From the NCBI RefSeq assembly GCF_001854885.1, contig NZ_MDDV01000002.1, positions 201,276-265,275 of the forward strand: a stretch of DNA of 64,000 nt, in the 5' to 3' direction. The position numbers and the translations under genes were made by a program. The stretch comes from Ensifer sp. LCM 4579 (lineage in GTDB: Bacteria > Pseudomonadota > Alphaproteobacteria > Rhizobiales > Rhizobiaceae). The notes under the pieces were generated by a model. The model searched no databases. It saw nothing but the letters and a program-made list of their open reading frames with translations, and was not told the origin of the DNA. Shown one piece after another: positions 1 through 8,279 of the stretch (position 1 is its first letter; each line of letters starts with the position of its first letter).

Positions 1-223
1 AGGCGTGAAAGCTGTTGATCCGCTTGTGAGTCGCCTCTCCGGCAGCCGCCAGCTTGCGCCCGGTTTTCTCCGCCACCTCCTCATAGCTTAGATAGCGCCG
101 CTGCTCGGGCGTTTGGCGGCGTCGCTCGATGCGGCCGGTCCGCAGGAACTCGGTGTGGACCGCCGCCTTTGGCGCCGGAGCCGACGCTTTCTCGGAGGCG
201 TCGTAATATCTGAGCTTTACCAT
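1..223 (-). CDS. hypothetical protein, N-terminal part only
   Basis: An open frame starts with ATG at 223 on the minus strand and runs off the left edge, giving 74 codons. The protein begins MVKLRYYDASEK and is rich in Arg, Lys and Ala, with a central basic stretch (RIERRRQTPEQRR) followed by YLSYEEVAEKTGRKLA. There is no signal peptide or membrane segment. The codon choice is normal for the neighbouring genes, so I believe it is coding. I do not recognise the family. It diverges from the B12 riboswitch transcript, and the space between holds its promoter by inference. Confidence 0.5.
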   Translation of the reverse strand, partial: MVKLRYYDASEKASAPAPKAAVHTEFLRTGRIERRRQTPEQRRYLSYEEVAEKTGRKLAAAGEATHKRINSFHA

Positions 224-535
224 CGACCTCTGCGCGCCTTCGCAAAAAAGCGGTTGAACTGCCGTTGAACGCTAAACCATCAGGGTTAACAGAGTATTTT
301 TCGTACTTCTGCGCCAGGCTCGTTCACAGGTGCCGTCGCAATCCGGATGCTCGCTTTCGCACGTGAGACGGCGCTGCCGAAAAAATTACCCGTTGCCCAA
401 CAATTCCCTTAGCGCCTTGTTTTTCCTAAGAAAAATGGACGTGATCTTCACGCCTTCCCACGATAAGCTTGCTGTCGTCTTTCCAGAATGGAATGTCGTT
501 TATCGGCACTTGTGCGGGCTGCGAGACCGGTTAGA
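224..535. other. intergenic region without a recognised gene
   Basis: This stretch separates the minus-strand hypothetical gene from the riboswitch. Short open frames here lack a convincing ribosome site or recognisable protein. It must carry the divergent promoters, but I cannot fix a -35/-10 pair with confidence. Confidence 0.4.
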
Positions 536-730
536 TGGGGACACTCGAGGTGTCGCCCTGAACGGGGCGGAGAATTGGGAAGCCGGTCAAATCCCGGCGC
601 TGCCCCCGCAACGGTGGTGGAGTGAAGCCACGGCGAAAGGCCACTGGACGTGAATGTCCGGGAAGGCGCCGGGCGGGTCCTTGGCGGGACTGCTCCAGAG
701 CCCGGAAACCAGCCTTGAGCACATCGACCG
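536..730 (+). promoter_or_regulatory. cobalamin (AdoCbl) riboswitch
   Basis: The conserved landmarks of the B12 aptamer appear in order on the plus strand: GGGAAGCCGGT at about 577-587, AATCCGGCGC-like text followed by TGCCCCCGCAACGGT up to 615, GCCACTGG at about 639-646, and the B12 box GAGCCCGGAAACCAGCC at about 698-714. The length and spacing fit the full aptamer. The first gene downstream on this strand is the Rieske oxygenase gbcA, whose start is about 160 bases after the aptamer. The family normally lowers expression when cobalamin is plentiful. The expression platform is not clear; a strong hairpin lies at 813-864. Confidence 0.93.
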
Positions 731-812
731 TAATGGGTTGCGGCGGGCAGCCGGACGGAGCCATGGCGCGCGGCCTGTTGCCGCGGGGGGTTCCTGTCCT
801 GCCTCTCCGAAC

Positions 813-864
813 TAGAGCGAGATGAGGAAAAGTGTGCGCGGTTTTCCGCCCGCATCTCGCTCTA
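813..864. repeat. palindromic repeat / hairpin between riboswitch and gbcA
   Basis: Two perfect 12-base arms (TAGAGCGAGATG at 813-824 and CATCTCGCTCTA at 853-864) enclose a core with GAGGAAAAGTG and GGTTTTCCGCCCG, whose GGAAAA and TTTTCC can also pair. The core matches the tandem repeat at 62728-62880, so this is a dispersed rhizobial palindrome. It could act as part of the riboswitch expression platform, but no T-run follows. Confidence 0.7.
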
Positions 865-891
865 ACTCTTTAGATCTGGGCGAACGAGGAC

Positions 892-2157
892 ATGGGCAAC
901 GAGGACATGGGCATGGACATTCAGAGCGAAATGCTGCGCAAGCTGGAGACCCGTCGCGAAGGCTACAGCCTCGACCGGGACTTCTATATCGATCCCGACT
1001 ATTATCGTCAGGACCTGGAAAACATCTGGTATAAGGATTGGCTCTTCATCGGGCATGATTGCGAAATCCCGCGGGCCGGAAACTATTTCACGGTGCAGGT
1101 CGGCGATTATCCGATCGTCATCGTTCGCGACCGGCAGGGAACGATCCGGGCGCTGCACAATTCCTGCCGTCATCGCGGCTCGCGCGTCTGCACCCAGCAC
1201 AAGGGCTCTTCGGCAAAGCTCGTTTGCCCCTATCATCAATGGACCTACGAACTGGACGGCAAGCTGCTCTTCGCGCGGCAGATGCCGGACGGCTTTGATC
1301 CGCCGGCGCACAGCCTGAAGCCGGTGCATTGCGAAACCGTCGGCGGCTACATCTTCATCAGCCTCGCCGACGAGCCGATGGAGTTCCAGCCGTTCCGCGA
1401 CATGGTTTCCGGCTATCTCGCGCCGCATCGTCTCGGCGAGACCAAGGTCGCCTTCGAAAGCACGATCATCGAGAAGGGCAATTGGAAGCTCGTCTGGGAG
1501 AACAATCGCGAGTGCTACCATTGCGCGGCGAATCATCCCGAGCTTTGCCGCACCTATCCAGAAGCGCCGACGGTGACGGGCGTGCATGGCTCGATGAATG
1601 ATCCGGAGATCAACGCCCATTGGCAGAAATGCGAGGCGGCGGGCCTGCCGAGCGCCTTCAGGATCGGGGCGACCGGGCAGTTCCGCATGACGCGCATGCC
1701 GCTGATCAACGGTGCGGAGAGCTACACCATGTCGGGTCAGAAGGCCGTGGCCAAGCCGCTCTCCTCCGAGGCGATGGCCGGCAGCATCGGCACATTGCTG
1801 CTCTTCCACTATCCGACGACGTGGAACCATATTCTCGGCGACCATGCGATCACTTTCCGCGTGCTGCCCCTCGGTCCCGAAACGACCCAGGTCACGACCA
1901 AGTGGCTCGTCAACAAGGACGCGGTCGAAGGCGTCGACTACAAGCTTGACGATCTCATCCATGTCTGGACCGAGACCAACGACCAGGACCGGCAGATCGT
2001 CGAGGAAAATGCCTTCGGCATCCGCTCGCCGGCTTACCAGCCGGGCCCCTATTCCGTGGAGCACGAGGGCGGCGTGATGCAATTCGTCGAATGGTATTCG
2101 CACTACATGCTGGAGCGCCTGCAGCGCGGCGCAACGCCTCTTTCGCGGGTGGCATGA
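892..2157 (+). CDS. gbcA: Rieske 2Fe-2S ring-hydroxylating-type oxygenase, GbcA-like (glycine betaine demethylase alpha subunit)
   Basis: A 421-residue oxygenase component. The Rieske cluster ligands are Cys91/His93 (CRHRG) and Cys111/His114 (CPYH). The mononuclear iron site is seen in NRECYHCAANHPEL with His209 and His214. The text around that site (NWKLVWENNRECYHCAANHP) is the form I know from GbcA proteins, which release a methyl group from glycine betaine as formaldehyde. The reductase gene follows 2 bases after the stop, so the pair forms a two-component oxygenase. A 15-base tandem duplication places a second candidate ATG at 907, and a third at 913, so the exact start is open. A B12 riboswitch lies upstream. 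Substrate assignment is by resemblance; carnitine, stachydrine or another quaternary amine remain possible. Confidence 0.85.
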   Translation: MGNEDMGMDIQSEMLRKLETRREGYSLDRDFYIDPDYYRQDLENIWYKDWLFIGHDCEIPRAGNYFTVQVGDYPIVIVRDRQGTIRALHNSCRHRGSRVCTQHKGSSAKLVCPYHQWTYELDGKLLFARQMPDGFDPPAHSLKPVHCETVGGYIFISLADEPMEFQPFRDMVSGYLAPHRLGETKVAFESTIIEKGNWKLVWENNRECYHCAANHPELCRTYPEAPTVTGVHGSMNDPEINAHWQKCEAAGLPSAFRIGATGQFRMTRMPLINGAESYTMSGQKAVAKPLSSEAMAGSIGTLLLFHYPTTWNHILGDHAITFRVLPLGPETTQVTTKWLVNKDAVEGVDYKLDDLIHVWTETNDQDRQIVEENAFGIRSPAYQPGPYSVEHEGGVMQFVEWYSHYMLERLQRGATPLSRVA

Positions 2158-2159
2158 CC

Positions 2160-3251
2160 ATGGAAATGGCCCGTTCCTTCCATCATTTCGACGAGCTCAG
2201 TCCCTGGATCGACCGCCAGCACATGCTCGAATGCATCTCGGTTGTGGCCGAAACCGCGGATGTGATGACCTTCACCTTCCGCTCCGACAGGCCGGCCTGG
2301 TTCCGCTACCTGCCCGGGCAGTTCGTAACCCTCGAACTGCCCGTCGGGGAGGAGCCGGTGATGCGCACCTACACGCTCTCGTCCTCGCCGTCGCGGCCGC
2401 TCTCCGTTTCGATTACCGCCAAGGCGCAACGCGACAGCATCGGCACCCGGTGGATGTTCGACAATCTGAAGCCGGGCATGGTGCTGAAGGCGTTCGGGCC
2501 GCTCGGCGATTTCAGCTTCGTCCGCCATACGGGCGAAAAATATCTCTTCATCTCAGCCGGCTCGGGCATCACCCCGATGATGTCGATGACGCGCTGGATG
2601 GCGGATTGCGCGCCGGATTCCGACGTCACCTTCATTTCCTGCGCGAGGCGTCCGGAGGATCTCCTGTTTAAGCCGGAACTCGAAATCCTCGCCCGGCAGA
2701 TGCCGCATCTCAATCTCGGCTTCTTGGTCGAGGGGCACGAGGCGCGTCATGGCTGGCACGGTCTGCGCGGCCGTATCGACGCCACGAAGCTGCCGCTGCT
2801 GGCCCCGGATTTTCTGGAGCGAACGGTCTTCTGCTGTGGTCCCGAGCCATTCATGCGCGGTGTCCGGGAGATGCTTCAGTCCGTCGGGTTCCCCATGGCC
2901 CGTTATCACCAGGAAAGCTTCCAGCCTGCGGCTGCACCCGCCGCCGAAGAGCTTGCCATCCGCGCCGGTGCGGCGGGGGCAGAGGCGGGGACGTCGAAGG
3001 TGATCTTCACCATGAGCGGCAAGGAGGTGGAGGCGATCCCGGGGCAGACCATTCTCCAGACCGCGCGCGCCAACGGCGTCAGGATCGGAGCGGCCTGCGA
3101 AGGCGGCATCTGCGGCACATGCCGGGTGTTGAAGATCGCCGGCGAGGTGGACATGAACCACAATGGCGGCATTCTCGACGACGAGGTCGAAGAGGGTTAC
3201 ATCCTCGCCTGCTGTTCGCGCCCGCGTGGCGACGTCCAGATCGAGGCGTAA
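2160..3251 (+). CDS. gbcB: ferredoxin reductase component of the Rieske oxygenase, GbcB-like
   Basis: A 363-residue electron-transfer protein for the preceding oxygenase. The FAD-binding RTYTLSS is at about residues 69-75, the NAD-binding ISAGSGITPMMSM at about 131-143 and FCCGPEPFM at about 224-232. The C-terminal plant-type 2Fe-2S ferredoxin domain has Cys313, Cys318, Cys321 (CEGGICGTC) and Cys351 or Cys352. This FAD/NAD-then-ferredoxin order is the GbcB layout. I chose ATG 2160, directly after the gbcA stop, over the open frame that begins inside gbcA, because the homologous protein text starts here. The pair should be co-transcribed and so fall under the same riboswitch. Confidence 0.87.
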   Translation: MEMARSFHHFDELSPWIDRQHMLECISVVAETADVMTFTFRSDRPAWFRYLPGQFVTLELPVGEEPVMRTYTLSSSPSRPLSVSITAKAQRDSIGTRWMFDNLKPGMVLKAFGPLGDFSFVRHTGEKYLFISAGSGITPMMSMTRWMADCAPDSDVTFISCARRPEDLLFKPELEILARQMPHLNLGFLVEGHEARHGWHGLRGRIDATKLPLLAPDFLERTVFCCGPEPFMRGVREMLQSVGFPMARYHQESFQPAAAPAAEELAIRAGAAGAEAGTSKVIFTMSGKEVEAIPGQTILQTARANGVRIGAACEGGICGTCRVLKIAGEVDMNHNGGILDDEVEEGYILACCSRPRGDVQIEA

Positions 3252-3329
3252 CGAGCCAGCTGACCTGCTTGGGTCCCACAGCGCCGAGGCTCTTGGAAAA
3301 GGCGGCGTTGTTGGGCCGCAGCGTGAGCT

Positions 3330-4403
3330 TTAGCGCCGCTCGGTCCGGTAGGGCATCAGCGCCTCCGCAGCCTTCACGTCGATCGTCCCGGTGACCGTCG
3401 TATCCACGGCCCCTTCGACGCCGCTACCCGAGCCGCTCTCGGCATCGGCACGGCTGATCAGCAGCGGTTGCGACAAGGCGGCGGCCGCTGCGGCGCTGGC
3501 GGCCGGTGACATGCCGATCGTCGCCGACGCGACCACGGTCAGTACCGGCGGCTTCTCCGGCAGAAGGGCCCCCTGCGGCCAGACCTTCTTCAGTTCAGCG
3601 GCGTTCATCGCCGCCACGTTCACGTCGATGTCGTTGAGCGTGCCGGGTACGCGGTATGGGCAGCGTTTCTTTCCGCAATTGTGTGCCGACGAGAACTGCC
3701 AGAGCGCGTATTTCTCCCAATTTCCCAGCGGGAAGACCTTGCGGATGTCGGGCTTGTAGCGCGCATACCAGAGTGGCAGGCGGGACAGCAGCCGATGCTT
3801 GAAGCGGTTGTCGGCAATGTATTTCGCCGTGACGTGGTTGGTATAGAGAATGGGATAGCGACCGGTACGGGTCTTGATGTGCCCCGCAAAAACCGCTGCG
3901 TCTTCGAGCGACATGAATTGCTCGGGATCCATGCCTTCGATATCGAGCACCATCAATTCGTCCTCGCGCGGCTCGGCGTAGTCGAGGAAGTGGTTTGCCT
4001 GGTCGACAGGGTTACCCGGCCGGGCCAGATGATAGGCGCCCCAGAGCAGCCCTTGGGAGCGGGCAATCATACGCCGCGTCTGGTATAGCTCGCGGCTGAC
4101 TGCATATTTCCGCCACATCGTCTTGCAATGGGCGACCGTGTCGCCGCCGTGATCGCCGGTGCAACTGAAGCTTTCGGGCAGCCCGTCCGAGGCCTTGGCG
4201 ATGAAGCCGGTGATTCGCTTGTCCTTCAGCATCGCTTCCCAGTCGATGCTGTTCAATTCATAGGCATCGACGATGATGGCGTTTTGCGGTTGCTTCCAGG
4301 GTTCTACACTGGCGGCGCGTGCGGTCGCAGCCGCGAAGGTCAGGCCTATGAGGGCCGCCAGGCGCAAGATCGTTCCCGAGATCGAGAGTCCCCGCTTTTC
4401 CAT
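3330..4403 (-). CDS. secreted glycoside hydrolase family 25 (lysozyme-like) protein
   Basis: A 357-residue protein from ATG 4403. It opens with a signal peptide: MEKRG, a hydrophobic stretch LRLAALIGLTFAAATARA and a likely cut after Ala. The mature part begins with IIVDAYELNSIDWEAM and continues with FIAKASDGL, GAYHLARPGNP and LMVLDIEGMDPEQ, the layout of GH25 muramidases, where acidic residues at strand ends (here the DIE motif) do catalysis. A Cys-rich stretch (CGKKRCPYR) lies near the end of the domain. The last 80 residues are low-complexity Ala/Ser text. It should act on peptidoglycan outside the inner membrane. The frame extends upstream to 4487, but that extension lacks signal-peptide character and was not used. 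Confidence 0.8.
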   Translation of the reverse strand: MEKRGLSISGTILRLAALIGLTFAAATARAASVEPWKQPQNAIIVDAYELNSIDWEAMLKDKRITGFIAKASDGLPESFSCTGDHGGDTVAHCKTMWRKYAVSRELYQTRRMIARSQGLLWGAYHLARPGNPVDQANHFLDYAEPREDELMVLDIEGMDPEQFMSLEDAAVFAGHIKTRTGRYPILYTNHVTAKYIADNRFKHRLLSRLPLWYARYKPDIRKVFPLGNWEKYALWQFSSAHNCGKKRCPYRVPGTLNDIDVNVAAMNAAELKKVWPQGALLPEKPPVLTVVASATIGMSPAASAAAAAALSQPLLISRADAESGSGSGVEGAVDTTVTGTIDVKAAEALMPYRTERR

Positions 4404-4814
4404 TCTCTGAGATTGCCGACTTAGCGTTAAGAGGTCGTAAATCCCAGCCCCGCCGGCATCCTGCGCGAGACGGACGGGCCTGTACACCGACCGGCGGCCG
4501 CAATTGTCGGTGCGACTCTGCTTTTGATTGTGCTGTTCAAGGTCGCCGCCGCTGCCGGCGCAGGCATTCTTCTACGTGCAGCTGCTCTCGCGCCACGCGC
4601 CGCGGTCGTGCCGGGCCGGGAACGAAATGCCCGGCAAAGACGTTTGCGTGGTGATCACGCGGATTTGGGTCGGATGACTCGAGCATTTGGAAGGTGATCG
4701 ATCCTGAACGGCAGTTGCGATGCGGGACCCAGGCGCACGTTTGCGCGCCTTCCCCGTGTCTCGCGCGCGCCCGGACGTCGTCCGATCGGCTGACGTCGGC
4801 TCATGGAGGAGAAT
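4404..4814. other. intergenic region between divergent genes, no recognised gene
   Basis: This stretch separates the GH25 gene from the BA14K-type gene. It must contain both promoters. I saw no conserved small protein, RNA or repeat family in it. Confidence 0.4.
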
Positions 4815-5240
4815 ATGAAGATCACAAAGACGAAATGGGTTTCATGCACGTTCGCCGTATTCGCTTTGACCGCGACGGCTGTTCCCACGCATGCTTTCAC
4901 GCCCGCTCCATCGAAGGTCGTGGTTACGAGCGATGTAACCGACGTCCAGTATCGACATCGGCGCGGCTTTTACCGGGACGGAAATGTCCGTTACTACAAT
5001 GGACACCGTGGCTACCGACATCACCGTCCCGGCTATCGCTACCATCGCGGATGGTGGTTCCCGCTAGCGGCATTCGGGGCAGGGGCGGTCATCGGCGGCG
5101 CCCTCGCACAGCCGCCGGTGCGCTATGGCAACAGGCATGTGGAATGGTGCTACGATCGCTATCGCTCCTATAGGGCCTATGACAATACGTATCAGCCCTA
5201 TCACGGCCCGCGCCGTCAGTGCTATTCGCCCTATAGCTGA
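4815..5240 (+). CDS. BA14K-family small secreted protein
   Basis: A 141-residue protein from ATG 4815, which has a strong ribosome site (GGAGGAGA at 4804-4811). A signal peptide ([20 protein letters not shown], cut near HAF) is followed by a Tyr/His/Arg/Gly-rich middle, a short hydrophobic segment ([19 protein letters not shown]) and a C-terminal [18 protein letters not shown]...CYSPY block. That block, with its paired Cys and repeated aromatic residues, is the mark of the BA14K family, first known as a Brucella immunoreactive protein with lectin-like behaviour. The role in rhizobia is unknown; envelope location is inferred from the signal peptide. Confidence 0.8.
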   Translation: MKITKTKWVSCTFAVFALTATAVPTHAFTPAPSKVVVTSDVTDVQYRHRRGFYRDGNVRYYNGHRGYRHHRPGYRYHRGWWFPLAAFGAGAVIGGALAQPPVRYGNRHVEWCYDRYRSYRAYDNTYQPYHGPRRQCYSPYS

Positions 5241-5294
5241 CTTTGGCTGAAAGGGATGCCGCCACCTACAGCCCAGCCGCTATGCCGGGTCAGT

Positions 5295-6287
5295 CTAAAG
5301 GATGCCGATGCGCCGGAGAATAAGCCAGGCGAGCACCATGGAGGCTGCGATCATCAGCCCGGCATAAAGCGTGCCGCTTCCCCCGGAGAAGGGCAGCGCG
5401 CCGGTGTTCATGCCGAAGAAGCCGGTCACGAGCGTCGGTGGCAGGAGAAAGGCCGTCATCAGCGACAGAATGTAGAGGTGCCGGTTCGTCTCCGAGGAGA
5501 TCTTGCTGTCGATCTCCTCGTGCAGCAGGCGCGCCCTTTCCTGCAGCGCGAAGACGTCGCGGTCGACCGCTTCCAGCCGGTCCGAAAGTCGCTCCGCCGC
5601 GTCGATGAAGCCCGGCGGCACCTCATCCTCGTCCGATGCGCCCGCCCGCCTGAGCAGGGCCAAAATCGTCCTCAGATGCCGATGCAGCCGTACGGCCGTC
5701 CGGCGTAGCGGCGCCAAGCCCGGCTGTTTCCGATGCCCTGCTTCGCCGTAAACGCGGTCTTCGATGACGTTCAGTTCCTCCGTCAATTCGAGCACCAGCG
5801 TGATCAGGGTGCGCTGGAACTCTATGACCAGCATCTCGAAGAGGTCGATCGGGCGTGTGCACTTGGCGTTTTTCTCGATGGCGGCCTTGACGCGGTCGAT
5901 GCTGCGCAGAGGATGCAGGCGGGTGGTGATGATTATGCGGTCGCTGACCGCGAAATGCAGCCAGCCGATCGTCTTCGTCACCGCATCGAACGTCCGTTCG
6001 AAATCGACCAGCGTGCCGTGGACGGCGTCTTCCGTGGCGGTGATCGCCGCCTGGGTATCGTGGCTGGTGAGCGTGGCGATCGCGGCCGGCGGAAGGTTGC
6101 CGATGCGCTCGATGAGCGCCGGCGTGCGCGCGTCGCTCAGCGCCAAATGCAGCCAGACCCAGCCCTTGCCGTCCTGCAGGCTATCGATGGGCGCATCGGC
6201 CGCAATAGGCAGGCAACGGTTCTCTCCGGGCAAGAACCGGTAGGCCCAGACGAGGCCGGGGATCTCGGAGGAAATCAGGTTGATCAT
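5295..6287 (-). CDS. zntB: CorA/ZntB-family divalent cation transporter
   Basis: A 330-residue protein with a large soluble N-terminal domain, a long helical region (LLHEEIDSKISSETNRHLYIL) and two membrane segments at the end. The family signature GMN occurs in FFGMNTGALPF between the two segments, at about residues 292-302. The N-terminal text GLVWAYRFLPG and GWVWLHLALSD with the size of the protein resembles the ZntB branch, which moves zinc with protons, more than the Mg-importing CorA branch. The direction of transport cannot be told from sequence. It lies alone between the BA14K gene and the divergent acyl-CoA dehydrogenase. Confidence 0.85.
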   Translation of the reverse strand: MINLISSEIPGLVWAYRFLPGENRCLPIAADAPIDSLQDGKGWVWLHLALSDARTPALIERIGNLPPAAIATLTSHDTQAAITATEDAVHGTLVDFERTFDAVTKTIGWLHFAVSDRIIITTRLHPLRSIDRVKAAIEKNAKCTRPIDLFEMLVIEFQRTLITLVLELTEELNVIEDRVYGEAGHRKQPGLAPLRRTAVRLHRHLRTILALLRRAGASDEDEVPPGFIDAAERLSDRLEAVDRDVFALQERARLLHEEIDSKISSETNRHLYILSLMTAFLLPPTLVTGFFGMNTGALPFSGGSGTLYAGLMIAASMVLAWLILRRIGIL

Positions 6288-6399
6288 GGCGCCTTGGATG
6301 CCTTTTTGAGTCGGCTTCTATTCGTCGTCGATGACATTTTTGTAACGGTGGCCCGTCCTGTTACGGTGATTGGCAGAGCCATTGTTCGAGAGAGCAGAA

Positions 6400-6422
6400 T
6401 TGACGTTGACGTCTACGTAAAA
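6400..6422. promoter_or_regulatory. LiuR-like palindromic operator (candidate)
   Basis: The sequence TTGACGTTGACGTCTACGTAA (plus AA) repeats ACGT three times with even spacing and ends as an imperfect palindrome. MerR-family LiuR regulators of branched-chain amino acid and fatty acid breakdown bind sites of this TTTACGTAAACGTAAA type. It lies about 65 bases before an acyl-CoA dehydrogenase gene, which fits. The assignment is by motif resemblance only. Confidence 0.5.
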
Positions 6423-6485
6423 TTCAATAGTGTTCGGCGCAGGAAGCCTGCGGCCGCCGTCTGCAGTCGCATGAGGAGGAGCACC

Positions 6486-8267
6486 ATGTACAAGGCACCG
6501 GTTGATGAGATCGCATTCACCTTGAAGCACGTGGCCGGCATGGCGGACGCCCTAGATGCAGGGATGTTCGGCGAACTGGGCGAGGACCTCGTCGATGCGA
6601 TCCTTTCGGAAGCGGGGCGCTTTGCCACGGAAGAAGTGGCGCCGCTCGGCGACGTTGGCGACAGACAAGGGTCTCGCCTCGTCGATGGGTCGGTGAAGAC
6701 ACCGGACGGCTGGCGCGGTCTTTACCACAACTGGATCGCCGGCGGCTGGAATGGGCTCACGGCGCCGGAAGATTTCGGCGGTCAGAACCTGCCGCATATG
6801 CTGCACGTCGCCGCCATGGAAATGTGGAACAGCGGTTCGATGGCTTTCGCGCTCGGACCCACGCTGACCATGGGCGCCATCGAAGCCTTGGAAAAGCACG
6901 GCTCCGACGCCTTGAAAGCGACTTTTCTCGAGAAGATGATCTCCGGCGAATGGATGGGGACGATGAACCTCACCGAGCCGCATGCGGGCTCCGACCTCGG
7001 CGTGCTCAAGACCCGTGCGGAGCGCCGCGACGACGGCACTTATCGCATCTTCGGCCAGAAGATCTTCATCACCTGGGGCGAGCACGACTTCACCGACAAC
7101 ATCGTGCACCTCGTGCTGGCGCGCTTGCCGGATGCTCCGCCCGGTACGAAAGGCATCTCGCTGTTCCTCGTGCCGAAGTTCCTCGTCAACGAGGACGGGT
7201 CGCTCGGCGCGCGGAATGATCTCTTCTGCCATGCGCTCGAGCACAAGCTCGGCATTCATGGTTCACCGACCTGCACCATGATCTATGGCGACGGCAGATA
7301 TGGCGAGGAAAAGGGTGCGATCGGCTATCTCGTGGGCGAGGAAAATCGCGGGCTCGCCTGCATGTTCACGATGATGAACAATGCCCGGCTCGCCGTCGCC
7401 ATGCAGGGCGTCGCGATCGCCGAGGCCGCGACCCAGAAGGCCGTTGCCTATGCCAGGGAACGCACGCAGGGCCGTGCGCCCGGCTGGAAGGGCGAGGGCA
7501 TGAGCCCGATCATCGAGCACCCGGACGTCGCCCGGATGCTGCTGACGATGAAGGCGCTGACGCAAGGTGCGCGCGCCATCGCCTATGCATGTGCCTATGC
7601 CGTCGACATGGCGCATCCGAGCGATGGCGACGCGGCGCTTCGCTGGCAGGAGCGCTCAAGCCTGTTGACGCCGATTGCCAAGTCCTTTGCCACCGACGTC
7701 GGCGTCGACGTCGCCTCGCTCGGCATTCAGGTGCATGGCGGCATGGGCTTCATCGAGGAGACGGGGGCCGCGCGCTACCTGCGCGACGCCCGCATCGCGC
7801 CCATCTACGAGGGCACCAACGGTATCCAGGCGATCGATCTCGTCACGCGCAAGCTGCCGCTCTCCGAAGGCGCGCAGGTGCGCGGTTTCATCGGAGAACT
7901 CCGGCAGGTCGCCGATGCCGTCAGGGCATCGAACCGCCAAGGATTCGGGGAAACGGCAACGCGGCTTGACGCGGCCATCGCAGATCTGGCCGAGGCGACC
8001 GACTGGCTCCAGTCGGCACTCGCCGACGGGAAGCAGGCCGACGCGCTGGCGGGCGCCACGGCCTATCAGCGTCTCTTCGGTCTCATGCTGACCGGCATCT
8101 ATCTCGCCAAAGGCGGGCTCGCCGATGCCGGCGACGGAAAGCAGCAGGCGCGCATCGCGCTTTGCCGCTTCGCTGCGGAGAATCTGCTGGCGGAAACGGC
8201 GGCGCTCAAGGATAGCGTCGTAAACGGAGCGGCAAGCCTCGCGGCGGCCCGCGCCATTCTCGACTGA
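6486..8267 (+). CDS. acyl-CoA dehydrogenase (DmdC/FadE5-like long form)
   Basis: A 593-residue flavoprotein starting at ATG 6486, behind a strong AGGAGG site at about 6474-6479. The open frame reaches back to 5733 but that part is antisense to the transporter gene. Motifs include MNLTEPHAGSDLG (about 160-172), FGQKIFITWGEHD and VHGGMGFIEETGAARYLRD, and the base-bearing IYEGTNGIQAIDL. The extra C-terminal helical region and total length place it with the about 600-residue group that includes 3-methylmercaptopropionyl-CoA dehydrogenase DmdC; substrate cannot be set from this. An enoyl-CoA hydratase follows 12 bases later, giving two successive beta-oxidation steps. A LiuR-like site lies upstream. 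Confidence 0.88.
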   Translation: MYKAPVDEIAFTLKHVAGMADALDAGMFGELGEDLVDAILSEAGRFATEEVAPLGDVGDRQGSRLVDGSVKTPDGWRGLYHNWIAGGWNGLTAPEDFGGQNLPHMLHVAAMEMWNSGSMAFALGPTLTMGAIEALEKHGSDALKATFLEKMISGEWMGTMNLTEPHAGSDLGVLKTRAERRDDGTYRIFGQKIFITWGEHDFTDNIVHLVLARLPDAPPGTKGISLFLVPKFLVNEDGSLGARNDLFCHALEHKLGIHGSPTCTMIYGDGRYGEEKGAIGYLVGEENRGLACMFTMMNNARLAVAMQGVAIAEAATQKAVAYARERTQGRAPGWKGEGMSPIIEHPDVARMLLTMKALTQGARAIAYACAYAVDMAHPSDGDAALRWQERSSLLTPIAKSFATDVGVDVASLGIQVHGGMGFIEETGAARYLRDARIAPIYEGTNGIQAIDLVTRKLPLSEGAQVRGFIGELRQVADAVRASNRQGFGETATRLDAAIADLAEATDWLQSALADGKQADALAGATAYQRLFGLMLTGIYLAKGGLADAGDGKQQARIALCRFAAENLLAETAALKDSVVNGAASLAAARAILD

Positions 8268-8279
8268 AAGGGCCGCCCC

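Noticed and set aside
862-2103. 413-residue minus-strand open frame opposite gbcA
   Set aside because: It is the antisense shadow of a clear Rieske oxygenase; its His/Asp/Arg-rich text matches no family and arises from GC-rich third positions.
5733-6485. 5' extension of the acyl-CoA dehydrogenase frame by 251 codons
   Set aside because: It runs antisense to the CorA/ZntB gene, and the true ribosome site and start are at 6474-6488.
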